64,000 nt of DNA, from positions 9,800-73,799 of the forward strand of contig JBFWQW010000003.1 in the NCBI GenBank assembly GCA_050249235.1, in the 5' to 3' direction. The DNA comes from JAEKLB01 sp050249235. GTDB taxonomy: Bacteria > Actinomycetota > Acidimicrobiia > Acidimicrobiales > CADCSY01. This document shows, piece after piece, positions 33,056 through 41,296 of the stretch; the first letter of the stretch is position 1, and the number at the start of each line of letters is the position of its first letter. The position numbers and the translations under genes were made by a program. Under the pieces are notes generated by a model. It did not search any database, was not told the origin of the DNA, and saw only the letters and a program-made list of their open reading frames with translations.

Positions 33056-34285
33056 CTACCCGAAGAATGCCGCGCAGCGCTGCAGGGCGTCGGCGAGGGC
33101 GTCGACGTCGGCCTCGTCGTTGTAGACGTAGAACGACGCCCGGACGACGGCGCCCACGCCGAGGCAGCGCATGAGCGGCTTGGCGCAGTGGTGGCCGGCC
33201 CGCACGCAGACGCCTGACTGGTCGAGCACCTGGGTGACGTCGTGGGGGTGGAGGGTCTTGAAGGTGAACGACAGGACGCCGCCCTTCGACTCCGCGTCGG
33301 GCGGCCCGTGCACGACGAGGTCGTCGCCGAACCGGTCGCGCAGCACGTCGAGCGCGTATCGGGTCACCTGGATCTCGTGGGCCCGCACGTTCGCCATGCC
33401 GTAGCGCTCGAGCTCGTCGCAGGCCACGCCCAGGCCGATGGCCTCGGCGATGGGGGGGGTGCCGGCCTCGAACTTGTGCGGCAGCTCGTCGGCGACGAAG
33501 CCGTCGAGCCGGACGTCGCGGATCATCCCGCCGCCCCCGAGGAACGGCGGCATCGCCTCGAGCAGCTCGGCCCGGCCCCAGAGCACGCCGATGCCCGTCG
33601 GCCCGAGCATCTTGTGGCCGGTGAAGGCCAGGAAGTCGGCGCCGATGGCCTGGACGTCCGTGGCCAGATGGGGCGTGAACTGGGCCGCGTCCACCAGGGC
33701 CAGCGCCCCGGCGGCGTGGGCCGCCTCGACCAGGTGGTGCAGCGGGTTGATGGTGCCGAGCACGTTGGAGACGCCGGTGACGCCGAGGAGCTTGGCGCCG
33801 TCGAGCAACCGGTCGAGGTCGCCGAGGTCGAGCAGGCCGTCGGCGGTGACCGGGATGTAGCGGATCTCGAAGCCGAGCTGCTCCCGAAGGATCAGCCACG
33901 GGACGATGTTGGCGTGGTGCTCCATCTCGGTGAGCACGACGGCGTCGCCCGGACCGAGGTTGGACCGGCCCCAGCTGTGGGCGACGAGGTTGAGCGACTC
34001 GGTGACGTTCTTCGAGAACAGGATCTCGTTGCTGGCCGGCGCGTTCACGAAGCGGGCGATGCGCTCACGAGCCCGCTCGAACGCGGCGGTGGCCGCCTCG
34101 GCGAGGGCGTAGACGCCGCGGTGGACGTTGGCGTGCGTCGTCTCGTAGTAGCCCGACATCGCGTCGATGACGGCCCGTGGCTTCTGCGACGAGGCGGCCG
34201 AGTCGAGGAACACGAAGGGCCCGTCCCGGTGGGCCTCGAAGATCGGGAAGTCCTTGCGGACGGCGGCGACGTCGATGCCGGTCAT
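33056..34285 (-). CDS. sufS: Cysteine desulfurase SufS
   Basis: This is a 409-residue group II cysteine desulfurase, a PLP enzyme that removes sulfur from cysteine for cluster assembly. The PLP lysine is in AFTGHKMLGPTGIGVL, and the catalytic Cys in CVRAGHHCAKPLM lies on the short loop typical of SufS rather than IscS. Other landmarks are LDSAASSQKP at the N-terminus and TEMEHHANIVPW. The substrate-facing PLP loop reads VDAAQFTPH where most homologs have VDGAQ. It starts 13 bases after the sufC2 stop and is followed by sufU, its acceptor. Confidence 0.96.
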   Translation of the reverse strand: MTGIDVAAVRKDFPIFEAHRDGPFVFLDSAASSQKPRAVIDAMSGYYETTHANVHRGVYALAEAATAAFERARERIARFVNAPASNEILFSKNVTESLNLVAHSWGRSNLGPGDAVVLTEMEHHANIVPWLILREQLGFEIRYIPVTADGLLDLGDLDRLLDGAKLLGVTGVSNVLGTINPLHHLVEAAHAAGALALVDAAQFTPHLATDVQAIGADFLAFTGHKMLGPTGIGVLWGRAELLEAMPPFLGGGGMIRDVRLDGFVADELPHKFEAGTPPIAEAIGLGVACDELERYGMANVRAHEIQVTRYALDVLRDRFGDDLVVHGPPDAESKGGVLSFTFKTLHPHDVTQVLDQSGVCVRAGHHCAKPLMRCLGVGAVVRASFYVYNDEADVDALADALQRCAAFFG

Positions 34286-34298
34286 GGTGCCTGCCTCC

Positions 34299-35114
<816 letters not shown>

Positions 35115-35122
35115 CGGGTCCG

Positions 35123-35128
35123 AGTGTA
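35123..35128 (-). promoter_or_regulatory. -10 element TACACT for the sufC2-S-U operon
   Basis: On the minus strand TACACT ends 8 nt before ATG 35114. The position 17 nt further upstream falls beside the SUF motif. Confidence 0.5.
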
Positions 35129-35150
35129 AGCGGTGCTCCCGATTCCACCT

Positions 35151-35167
35151 ATGGCCGTAGTGGAAAT
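35151..35167. promoter_or_regulatory. SUF upstream motif, copy 2
   Basis: ATGGCCGTAGTGGAAAT matches 26921-26937 at 16 of 17 bases. Here it lies inside a 6-11-6 inverted repeat, TTCCAC (35143-35148) and GTGGAA (35160-35165), just upstream of the sufC2 promoter. It also lies about 30 bases upstream of the TAGGGT element of the divergent peptidase gene. Confidence 0.5.
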
Positions 35168-35196
35168 GGGCTGGTGCGCCCGCCGGCCCGGCCTCT

Positions 35197-35202
35197 TAGG
35201 GT
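35197..35202 (+). promoter_or_regulatory. -10 element TAGGGT for the PepF-type peptidase
   Basis: TAGGGT lies 52 nt upstream of TTG 35255. Unlike most promoters here it would give a real 5' leader, in line with the strong ribosome site before that start. Confidence 0.4.
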
Positions 35203-35242
35203 GAGCCAGGCCGCACTCCACCCCCGCATCCGGCGGCACGAC

Positions 35243-35248
35243 AGGAGG
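35243..35248 (+). promoter_or_regulatory. Ribosome binding site that fixes a TTG start
   Basis: AGGAGG ends 6 nt before TTG 35255. It is one of the few strong Shine-Dalgarno sites in the window and decides the rare TTG start of the downstream peptidase gene. Confidence 0.75.
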
Positions 35249-35254
35249 CCCTCG

Positions 35255-37036
35255 TTGGAGACGGAAGCGCACGAGCTCGACGCCGCCGACGTCGTCTGGG
35301 ACCTGTCCGACCTGCTCGACGGCCGGGACGACGAGGCCGCCGTCCTCGAGCTGGTCGAGCGGGCCGAGGTGCTGGGTGCCGAGCTGGCCGGGCAGCGGGG
35401 TCGGGTGGCGTCGTTCGGCCCGGGCGAGCTGGCCGCCTTCATGGGCGGGCAGGCCGAGCTGGCCGAGCTGATCGGCCGGGCCGACTCGTGGGCGTCGCTG
35501 CGGTTCGCCGCCGACGTCAACGACCCGGCCCGGGGGGCCCTGATGCAGCGGGTCGAGGAGCGGGCCACCGCCATCCAGACCGCGCTGGTGTGGTTCGAGC
35601 TGGAATGGGCCGAGCTCGACGACGATCGGGCCGACGCCCTGCTGGCCGACGGCCGGCTCGCCTTCGCCGCCCACCACCTGCGCACCGCCCGCCGCTACCG
35701 CCCCCACCTGCTGTCCGAGCCGGAGGAGGTCCTCCTCACCGAGAAGGGCGTCACCGGGCGGTCGGCCTGGTCCCGGCTCTTCAGCGAGCTGACGTCGACG
35801 ATCGAGGTCGGCCTCGACGGCCGGGTCACCACCCTCGAGGAGGGCCTCTCCAGGCTGGCCTCCGGCGATGCCGAGGTCCGCCGCCAGGCGGCGGAGGCCG
35901 TCACGGAGGCGCTGCGGCCGGGGCTGCGCACCCGGGCCTTCATCTACAACACCCTCATCCACGACAAGGCCGTGGACGACCGCCTCCGCCGGTTCCCGTC
36001 GTGGATCTCGAGCCGCAACCTCTCCAATGAGGCCAGCGACGAGTCGGTCGAGGCGCTGGTGGCGGCGGTTCGGGCGCGCTACGACATCCCGCAGCGCTGG
36101 TACCGCCTCAAGGCCAAGCTGCTCGGCGTCGACCGATTGAAGGACTACGACCGGATGGCCGGTCTGGCAGCGGAGGACACCCGGTTCGGCTTCGACGAAG
36201 CCCGCGACCTGGTGCTCGACAGCTACCACTCGTTCTCGCCCGGGCTCGCCGACGTCGCCCGCCGCTTCTTCGACGAGCGATGGATCGACGCGCCGGCCCG
36301 GCCGGGCAAGCGGCCCGGTGCCTTCTGCGCCTACACCGTCCCGAGCGTCCACCCCTACGTCTTCCTCAACTGGACGTCGCGCCGCCGCGACGTGCTGACC
36401 CTGGCCCACGAGCTCGGCCACGGCCTGCACGCCTACCTGGCCCGTGAGCAGGGCGTGTTCCACCAGGGCACGCCGCTCACGCTGGCCGAGACCGCCTCGG
36501 TCTTCGGCGAGACCGTCACGTTCGGGCGGCTGCTGGAGGCCACCGACGACCGGGCCGCCCGCCTCTCGCTCCTCGCCGAGAACATCGAGGGCGCCATCGC
36601 CACGGTCTTCCGCCAGACGGCGATGAACCGCTTCGAGGACGCCGCCCACACCGCCCGCCGGGGCGAGGGCGAGCTCTCGGTCGACCGCCTCGGCCAGCTG
36701 TGGTTCGACAGCCAGACGGAGATGCTCGGCGACGCCGTCGAGCTCACCGACGGCTACCGGAGCTGGTGGTCCTACGTGCCCCACTTCATCGGCACGCCCG
36801 GCTACGTGTACGCCTACGCCTACGGGCAGCTCCTCGCCCTGTCCGTCTACCGCCAGTACGAGCAGCAGGGCGCCGACTTCGTGCCCCGCTACCTCCACCT
36901 CCTGGCCTCGGGCGGCTCGATGGCCCCCGAGGACCTCGGCCGGATCGTCGGCTGCGACCTCGCCGATCCCGGGTTCTGGGACGGCGGCCTCGCCATCGTC
37001 GAGGCCCAGCTCGACGCGGCCGAAGCCGCGGTGTGA
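35255..37036 (+). CDS. M3-family oligoendopeptidase (PepF-like)
   Basis: This is a 593-residue M3 metallopeptidase of the oligoendopeptidase F group, which cuts short peptides in the cytoplasm. The zinc site is LAHELGHGLHAY (HExxH), with the third ligand Glu in LAETASVFGETV about 30 residues later. SVHPYVFLNWTSRRRDVLTLAHE and a C-terminal VPHFIGTPGYVYAYAYGQLL complete the family signature. The start is TTG 35255, supported by AGGAGG 6 nt upstream. It shares its upstream region with the sufC2 operon, so it could respond to the same regulator. Confidence 0.93.
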   Translation: METEAHELDAADVVWDLSDLLDGRDDEAAVLELVERAEVLGAELAGQRGRVASFGPGELAAFMGGQAELAELIGRADSWASLRFAADVNDPARGALMQRVEERATAIQTALVWFELEWAELDDDRADALLADGRLAFAAHHLRTARRYRPHLLSEPEEVLLTEKGVTGRSAWSRLFSELTSTIEVGLDGRVTTLEEGLSRLASGDAEVRRQAAEAVTEALRPGLRTRAFIYNTLIHDKAVDDRLRRFPSWISSRNLSNEASDESVEALVAAVRARYDIPQRWYRLKAKLLGVDRLKDYDRMAGLAAEDTRFGFDEARDLVLDSYHSFSPGLADVARRFFDERWIDAPARPGKRPGAFCAYTVPSVHPYVFLNWTSRRRDVLTLAHELGHGLHAYLAREQGVFHQGTPLTLAETASVFGETVTFGRLLEATDDRAARLSLLAENIEGAIATVFRQTAMNRFEDAAHTARRGEGELSVDRLGQLWFDSQTEMLGDAVELTDGYRSWWSYVPHFIGTPGYVYAYAYGQLLALSVYRQYEQQGADFVPRYLHLLASGGSMAPEDLGRIVGCDLADPGFWDGGLAIVEAQLDAAEAAV

Positions 37037-37064
37037 TGTCCGACCGGGCCGGAGGAGGAGCCGG

Positions 37065-37922
37065 GTGCTGACGGCGGTCGTGATCCACCGCGACCGGCCC
37101 GAGGCGTGCGTCTCGACCGGACGGAACCTGCTGGGCCAGGGCGTCGACCGCCTGATCGTGGTCGACAACGGCTCGCCGGCGGCGTCGGTCGACGCCGTGC
37201 GGGCCGGCCTGCCCGAGGCGGAGGTGCTCGAGCTCGGGACCAACTCCGGCTTCGGTCCGGGTGCCAACGCCGGCCTGCGGCGCTGGCTCGAGGGCGGCGA
37301 GGGCGACTGGGTGCTCGTCGCTCCCCACGACGCCGACCCTCAGCCGGGCTGCGTCGCCACCCTCGTGGCCGCCGCCGCGGCGCGGCCCCGGGCCGGCCTG
37401 GCCTGCGCCGAGTACGGCGACGGCGAGCTCAACCTGCGCCCGGTCGTGAGCCGGTTCGCGGGCGGGATCATCGGTCCGTCCGAGCGGCGCCCGGGCTGGG
37501 AGGACTGCGACTACCCGCACGGCACGCTGCTGCTCGCCAACCGGGCCTGCCTCGAGGACATCGGCCTCTTCGACGAGCGCTACTTCGCCTATTGCGAGGA
37601 GACCGACCTCGGCATCCGGGCGTCGGCTGCCGGTTGGGAGATCGGGATCGTGTGGGGGGCGGTGGTGCGCAACCCCGGCATGGGCTCGGGCCGGGGCGTC
37701 CCCGAGTACCTCATGCTCCGCAACAGCCTGCACCTCGTCCGCTGGCACTTCGGTCGGTGGCCGGCCGCCCTGCAGCTCGTGGCGGCCAGCTGGATCACCG
37801 TGCGGGCCAGCCTGGGAGGGCGCCAGCCCCTGTTCTGGCACCGCCGGGGCCGCTTCCTCGCCCTCCGCGACTACCTGCTCGCACGGACCGGGCCCCCGCC
37901 GGTGTCGCTCACCGAGCCCTGA
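37065..37922 (+). CDS. GT2 family glycosyltransferase
   Basis: This is a 285-residue family 2 glycosyltransferase of the rhamnosyltransferase-like type. The N-terminal nucleotide-sugar fold starts VVIHRDRP, with LIVVDNGSPAASV and a DxD-like APHDADPQPG. The acceptor-side FDERYFAYCEETDLGIRASAAGWEIG matches the EDxD region of cell-wall glycosyltransferases. There is no transmembrane helix, so it is likely membrane-associated on the cytoplasmic face. The sugar and acceptor are unknown. GTG 37065 sits 28 bases after the peptidase stop behind a GGAGGAGGAG ribosome site, so it may be cotranscribed with the peptidase. Confidence 0.88.
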   Translation: MLTAVVIHRDRPEACVSTGRNLLGQGVDRLIVVDNGSPAASVDAVRAGLPEAEVLELGTNSGFGPGANAGLRRWLEGGEGDWVLVAPHDADPQPGCVATLVAAAAARPRAGLACAEYGDGELNLRPVVSRFAGGIIGPSERRPGWEDCDYPHGTLLLANRACLEDIGLFDERYFAYCEETDLGIRASAAGWEIGIVWGAVVRNPGMGSGRGVPEYLMLRNSLHLVRWHFGRWPAALQLVAASWITVRASLGGRQPLFWHRRGRFLALRDYLLARTGPPPVSLTEP

Positions 37923-38025
37923 CCGGCGCCACACCGGACGCTCACATCCGGTGCCGACGATCCGGGGGTCGCACGTCGTGGGCGCCGGGATCGAGGGCGG
38001 CGCCCGCGGCGGCGGCCACCAGCTG

Positions 38026-38646
38026 CTACCAGCGCCTGGCGATCCACTCGTCGAGGTGGGGCCGCTCGTCGCCGATGGTGGTGTCGAGCCCGTGGCCGGG
38101 GAGGACGACCGTGTCCTTCGGGAGGACGAAGAGACGGCGGTCGATCTGCTCGATGATCTGGTCGAAGGCGGCGTCGCTGCCGAAGGTGTTGCCGGGACCA
38201 CCGGGGAAGAGGGTGTCGCCGCTGAACAGGATCGGGCTGCCCTCGAGCAGGAAGCACATCGAACCCGGCGTGTGGCCGGGCGTGTGCAGGGTCGACAGCC
38301 GCAGCCGGCCCACCTCGATGACGGTGTCGTCCTCGAGGATGTCGTCGTAGGACGGGAGCATGGCGGCGTCGTCGGCGGTGACGCCCACCCGGTAGCCGGC
38401 GTCGCGGACGGCCGGCACGGCCTGGATGTGGTCGGCGTGGCCGTGGGTCTCGAGGACGCGGCGCACGCCGAGGTCCCGGCACAGCTCGAGCAGGCGCTCG
38501 TGCTCGTTGGCGGCGTCGAGCAGGACGGCGTCGCCCGTCTCGCGGCAGCGCAGGACGAACACGTTGTTCTCGTACGGGCCGACGACCACCTTGTGGATCT
38601 CGGCCCGGCTGTCACGCCAGTGGAGGGTCTGCTCTTGGAGTGTCAC
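38026..38646 (-). CDS. MBL-fold hydrolase, glyoxalase II-like
   Basis: This is a 206-residue metallo-beta-lactamase-fold hydrolase of the glyoxalase II-like group. The metal motif is ETHGHADHIQA (THxHxDH with Ala inserted before Asp, as in glyoxalase II), followed by HTPGHTPGSM, FSGDTLFPGGPG and LPGHGLDTT, which give the remaining His and Asp ligands. It is shorter than glyoxalase II and lacks the C-terminal glutathione-binding domain. This suits an organism that uses mycothiol. The exact thioester or persulfide substrate is not known. GTG 38646 is the start. It is divergent from the acyl-CoA dehydrogenase, 57 bases apart. Confidence 0.88.
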   Translation of the reverse strand: MTLQEQTLHWRDSRAEIHKVVVGPYENNVFVLRCRETGDAVLLDAANEHERLLELCRDLGVRRVLETHGHADHIQAVPAVRDAGYRVGVTADDAAMLPSYDDILEDDTVIEVGRLRLSTLHTPGHTPGSMCFLLEGSPILFSGDTLFPGGPGNTFGSDAAFDQIIEQIDRRLFVLPKDTVVLPGHGLDTTIGDERPHLDEWIARRW

Positions 38647-38703
38647 GGTGTGGGTCTAGTAAACAGGCTCGATCCGCAGCCAGCCGCCAGCAGGGGGAAC
38701 CAG

Positions 38704-39819
38704 GTGAACTTCGCCTACTCCGAGGAGCAGGAAGAGCTCCGTCGCACCGTCCGGGCCTTCCTCGAGCAGAAGTCGCCCGAGACGGAGGTCCGTCGCCTGA
38801 TGGAGACCGAGGACGGGCTCGACGAGGCGGTCTGGTCCCAGATGGGGGAGCAGCTCGGCCTCCAGGGCCTCCACATCCCCGAGGAGTTCGGGGGGTCGGG
38901 GTTCAGCTACGTCGAGCTCTGCATCGTCCTCGAGGAGATGGGCCGCCGCCTGCTGGTGGCGCCGTTCTTCTCCTCGGTGGTGCTGGCCGCCAACACGTTG
39001 CTCGAGTCGGGCGACGACGCGGCCAAGAAGGAGCTGCTCCCGGGCATCGCCTCCGGTGAGACCAAGGCCACTCTCGCCCTCACCGAGGACAACGGTCGCT
39101 GGGACGAATCGGGCATCACCGCTCGGGCGACGAAGGCCGGCGACGGCTGGACGATCTCCGGCTCGAAGAGCTTCGTGCTCGACGGTGCCCTGGCCGACCT
39201 GATCCTCGTGGCGGCCCGCACCGACGCCGGCGTGAGCCTCTTCGCCGTGCAGGGCGACGCCCCCGGCCTCACCCGCACCCGGCTGGCGACGATGGACCTC
39301 ACCCGCAAGCAGGCCCGCCTCGACCTGGCCGACACCCCAGCCCGGCTGGTCGGCACCGACGGCGGCGGCTGGGCCGTGCTGGAGACGGTGCTCGACCTGG
39401 TGAACGTGGCCCTGGTCAACGAGTCCGTCGGCGGCGCCCAGGAGGTCCTCGAGACGGCCGTGCAGTACGCCAAGGACCGCGTGCAGTTCGGGCGCCCGAT
39501 CGGCTCGTTCCAGGCGATCAAGCACAAGTGCGCCGACATGCTCCTCGAGGTCGAGTCGTCGAAGTCGGCGGCCTACTACGCGGCGGCCTGCGCGGCCGAG
39601 CGCAACGACGAGCTCGCCACCACCGCCTGCCTGGCCAAGGCCTACGTGGGCGAGGCCTACTTCCACGCCGCCGCCGAGAACATCCAGATCCACGGGGGGA
39701 TCGGCTTCACGTGGGAGCACTCGGCCCACCTCTACTTCAAGCGGGCCAAGTCGTCCGAGCTGCTCTTCGGCGACCCGGCCTACCACCGCGAGCTCCTCGC
39801 GCAGCGCCTGGGCCTCTGA
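38704..39819 (+). CDS. Acyl-CoA dehydrogenase
   Basis: This is a 371-residue FAD-dependent acyl-CoA dehydrogenase. The N-terminal helical domain starts NFAYSEEQEELRRTVRAFL. The FAD/substrate-binding beta domain has ATLALTEDNGRWDESGI and WTISGSKSFVLDG, and the C-terminal helices carry YAKDRVQFGRPIGSFQAIKH and IQIHGGIGFTWEHSAHLYFKRA. The usual catalytic Glu position late in the protein is in the GFTWEH region. It resembles dehydrogenases acting on branched or steroid-type side chains that work as pairs, but only one is present here. Start GTG 38704 with a GGGGGAA ribosome site. Confidence 0.93.
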   Translation: MNFAYSEEQEELRRTVRAFLEQKSPETEVRRLMETEDGLDEAVWSQMGEQLGLQGLHIPEEFGGSGFSYVELCIVLEEMGRRLLVAPFFSSVVLAANTLLESGDDAAKKELLPGIASGETKATLALTEDNGRWDESGITARATKAGDGWTISGSKSFVLDGALADLILVAARTDAGVSLFAVQGDAPGLTRTRLATMDLTRKQARLDLADTPARLVGTDGGGWAVLETVLDLVNVALVNESVGGAQEVLETAVQYAKDRVQFGRPIGSFQAIKHKCADMLLEVESSKSAAYYAAACAAERNDELATTACLAKAYVGEAYFHAAAENIQIHGGIGFTWEHSAHLYFKRAKSSELLFGDPAYHRELLAQRLGL

Positions 39820-39829
39820 GGCTTCGGCC

Positions 39830-40282
39830 ATGGCGCTCGCCGTCGTGCTCCTCGCGCTGGCGGGGGCCGCGGTCTTCGTCATCGCCGCGGTCGTCGTGGG
39901 TCGGGAGGCCCACCGGCTCGACAACGAGGCGCCCCGCCCCGTCTTCGACCTCGACGAGGCCGTCGCCTGGGTCGCGGACCGCCTGCCGCCCGAGGTCACG
40001 GCCGCCCTCAGCCCCGACGACGTGGCCCGCATCCTCGACTGGTCGCTCGAGTGCTTCGCCACCGCCGAGCCCGACCGGAGCCTCCCCGGTGGCGAGTCCC
40101 TGGTCGAGGACGAGGACGCGGTGGCCTTCGTGCTGGAGCGGGCGGCCGCGGCCGGGCTCGACTGCACCGGGCCGCAGGTGACGGCCGTCCTGACCCAGCA
40201 AACCGCGTACCTGGAGGCGATCGGAGCGGTACGCTCCCTCTCACCAGAGAGAGGAGGTGGTCCAGCTGAAGATTCACTGTAG
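39830..40282 (+). CDS. Single-pass membrane protein, unknown function
   Basis: This is a 150-residue protein with one N-terminal membrane helix (ALAVVLLALAGAAVFVIAAVVV, residues 2-23) and a soluble helical domain. In that domain VFDLDEAVAWVADRLPPEVTAALSPDDVARILDW reads like a compact alpha-helical bundle. It contains no metal motif, and no family is recognised. ATG 39830 is 10 bases after the dehydrogenase stop, so the two are probably cotranscribed. Its last 17 bases overlap the start of a very short candidate ORF in another frame, within the structured RNA region that follows. Confidence 0.65.
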   Translation: MALAVVLLALAGAAVFVIAAVVVGREAHRLDNEAPRPVFDLDEAVAWVADRLPPEVTAALSPDDVARILDWSLECFATAEPDRSLPGGESLVEDEDAVAFVLERAAAAGLDCTGPQVTAVLTQQTAYLEAIGAVRSLSPERGGGPAEDSL

Positions 40283-40422
40283 GACCCTGGAGGTGGTTGG
40301 CCGCTAGACGGCCGCCGGACCACCTGGCGAGTACCCGCCAACCACCCCCGAGGACCAGCGGCTGAGACCGGTCCCCTCAGCAAACCAAACGCCCCTCGGG
40401 ACACACCGGTAAGGAAATCGAA
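40238..40422 (+). ncRNA. Candidate structured RNA with extended 16S-complementary site
   Basis: A CTCTC-ACCA-GAGAG hairpin (40238-40251) is followed by 40249-40266, whose 18 bases can all pair with the conserved 16S rRNA 3' tail (16 Watson-Crick, 2 G-U). Two long helices interleave. A AGGTGGTCC (40255-40263) pairs with A' GGACCACCT (40317-40325), and B GGTGGTTGGC (40292-40301) pairs with B' GCCAACCACC (40337-40346). The order A-B-A'-B' allows a pseudoknot. A GCTGAG/CTCAGC hairpin follows at 40361-40381. A 13-codon frame CTG 40266 to TAG 40307 (LKIHCRTLEVVGR) lies within. It could be a regulatory leader, a small RNA, or a tiny gene. Confidence 0.4.
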
Positions 40423-40455
40423 GAGAGCGGGAGCGCCACCAGCGCTCCCGCTCTC
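40423..40455 (+). terminator. Perfect 14-bp hairpin
   Basis: GAGAGCGGGAGCGC (40423-40436) and its exact complement (40442-40455) enclose CACCA. It closes the structured RNA region and ends 15 nt before the next -10 element. No T-run follows. Confidence 0.65.
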
Positions 40456-40470
40456 CGCGTCCGGGCTGTC

Positions 40471-40476
40471 TAGGGT
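40471..40476 (+). promoter_or_regulatory. -10 element TAGGGT, leaderless arrangement
   Basis: TAGGGT ends 7 nt before ATG 40484. Confidence 0.5.
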
Positions 40477-40483
40477 GCGGGCG

Positions 40484-40693
40484 ATGTCGCGACCGAAGCA
40501 GTTCGAGGACCGCCGCTACGTCGGCGACAAGCGAAACCAGGTGGTGCACGACCTCGACCGGGTGACCGAGGCCTGCGGCCTCGACGACCTGCTCCGGGCC
40601 GAGACCTACGTGTCGTTCGGGCCCGACACGCTGGTCGAGGCGTCGAACCGGGGCTACCGGCCCTGCCGCCGTTGCGGGCCGCCCACGACCTGA
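40484..40693 (+). CDS. Small conserved-looking protein with CxxC end
   Basis: This is a 69-residue charged protein of unknown function. The body (DKRNQVVHDLDRVTEACGLDDLLRAETYVSFGPDTLVEA) is helical with good coding composition, and the tail has CRRC, a possible metal half-site. A TAGGGT -10 element 7 nt before ATG 40484 supports a real gene and this start over GTG 40475. The last codons and stop (GPPTT) lie in a 28-bp sequence that is duplicated 53 bases downstream, so the 3' end has been copied. Confidence 0.6.
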   Translation: MSRPKQFEDRRYVGDKRNQVVHDLDRVTEACGLDDLLRAETYVSFGPDTLVEASNRGYRPCRRCGPPTT

Positions 40694-40790
40694 CCCGCCC
40701 GGCGTCCGGGAGGTCGGGAAGGCGTCCCGGGCCGCCCACGACCTGACCCGCCCGGCTACGCCGCCGGCCGCCCGGCTACGCCGCCGGCGG
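40676..40790. repeat. Local duplications downstream of the 69-residue gene
   Basis: GGGCCGCCCACGACCTGACC and its continuation are present at 40676-40703 and exactly again at 40729-40756 (28 bp, offset 53), carrying the gene's stop codon with them. Immediately after, a 20-bp unit starting CCCGGCTACGCCGCCGG is tandemly repeated at 40751 and 40771. Confidence 0.85.
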
Positions 40791-41296
40791 CCCGGCCGCT
40801 CCGTCCGGCCGCTCGCCCCACCCGACGTCGCCGGGGGGCCGTGCGACCCCCATCCCTGGACGGACCGGGCGCCGGGACAGGGCGCCCGGCCAGGGCCCGT
40901 CCGGCCCGATCGGGCTCGGCGCCCGACCGGGGGGCCCGGGCAGGGGGCGGTCAGAAAGCGGTCAGCAGGAGGAGACGGAGCAGTAATGCCGGCCACACCG
41001 GCCGGGAACCTGACCTCTTTATTGTCCGCCCTCGTGCCAGGAGGAGTCGGGCGGGCAGGCCGCCGAACGAGGGCCGCGGTCCGGTCCCTCGCCGCCCGGT
41101 TCGGCGTCACGGCGGTGCCCTCGGCGGGCTCCCGCCTCCCCCCCTCGTGCCACGGGGTGGTGGCCGCCGTGGTGGCGCCCCGGGAGGCGAGCCTCCCGGC
41201 GGCGAGTGCGTGCCTGGTCACGACCCGTGCGACCGGCGACGACCCGGGCCGGGGGCACGACCGTCTCATGTACGCCACACCAACGAAGGAGAGCCC
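40791..41296. other. Long upstream region of the first amt gene
   Basis: About 500 bases without a convincing gene. It holds a direct repeat GCGGTCAG at 40947 and 40958 (11-bp period), which could be an operator. A strong purine-rich AGGAGGAG leads to ATG 40986; that frame runs 106 codons into the amt start but has random-looking composition, so I treat it at most as a leader. The AT-rich patch CTCTTTATTGTCC contains a possible -10, TATTGT (41020-41025). Nitrogen control would be expected here. I could not identify a GlnR or AmtR site. Confidence 0.4.

Noticed and set aside
37036..37071. 11-codon frame overlapping the PepF stop (TGATG)
   Set aside because: It has no independent support. The same bases hold the ribosome site of the glycosyltransferase gene.
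40249..40266. Fragment of a 16S rRNA gene in antisense
   Set aside because: The match to the 16S tail stops after 18 bases. Neither side continues as rRNA sequence, so it is an extended ribosome-site-like element.
40351..40381. TPP riboswitch because of a CTGAGA match
   Set aside because: The other THI-element blocks are missing; here CTGAGA is just one side of a GCTGAG/CTCAGC hairpin.
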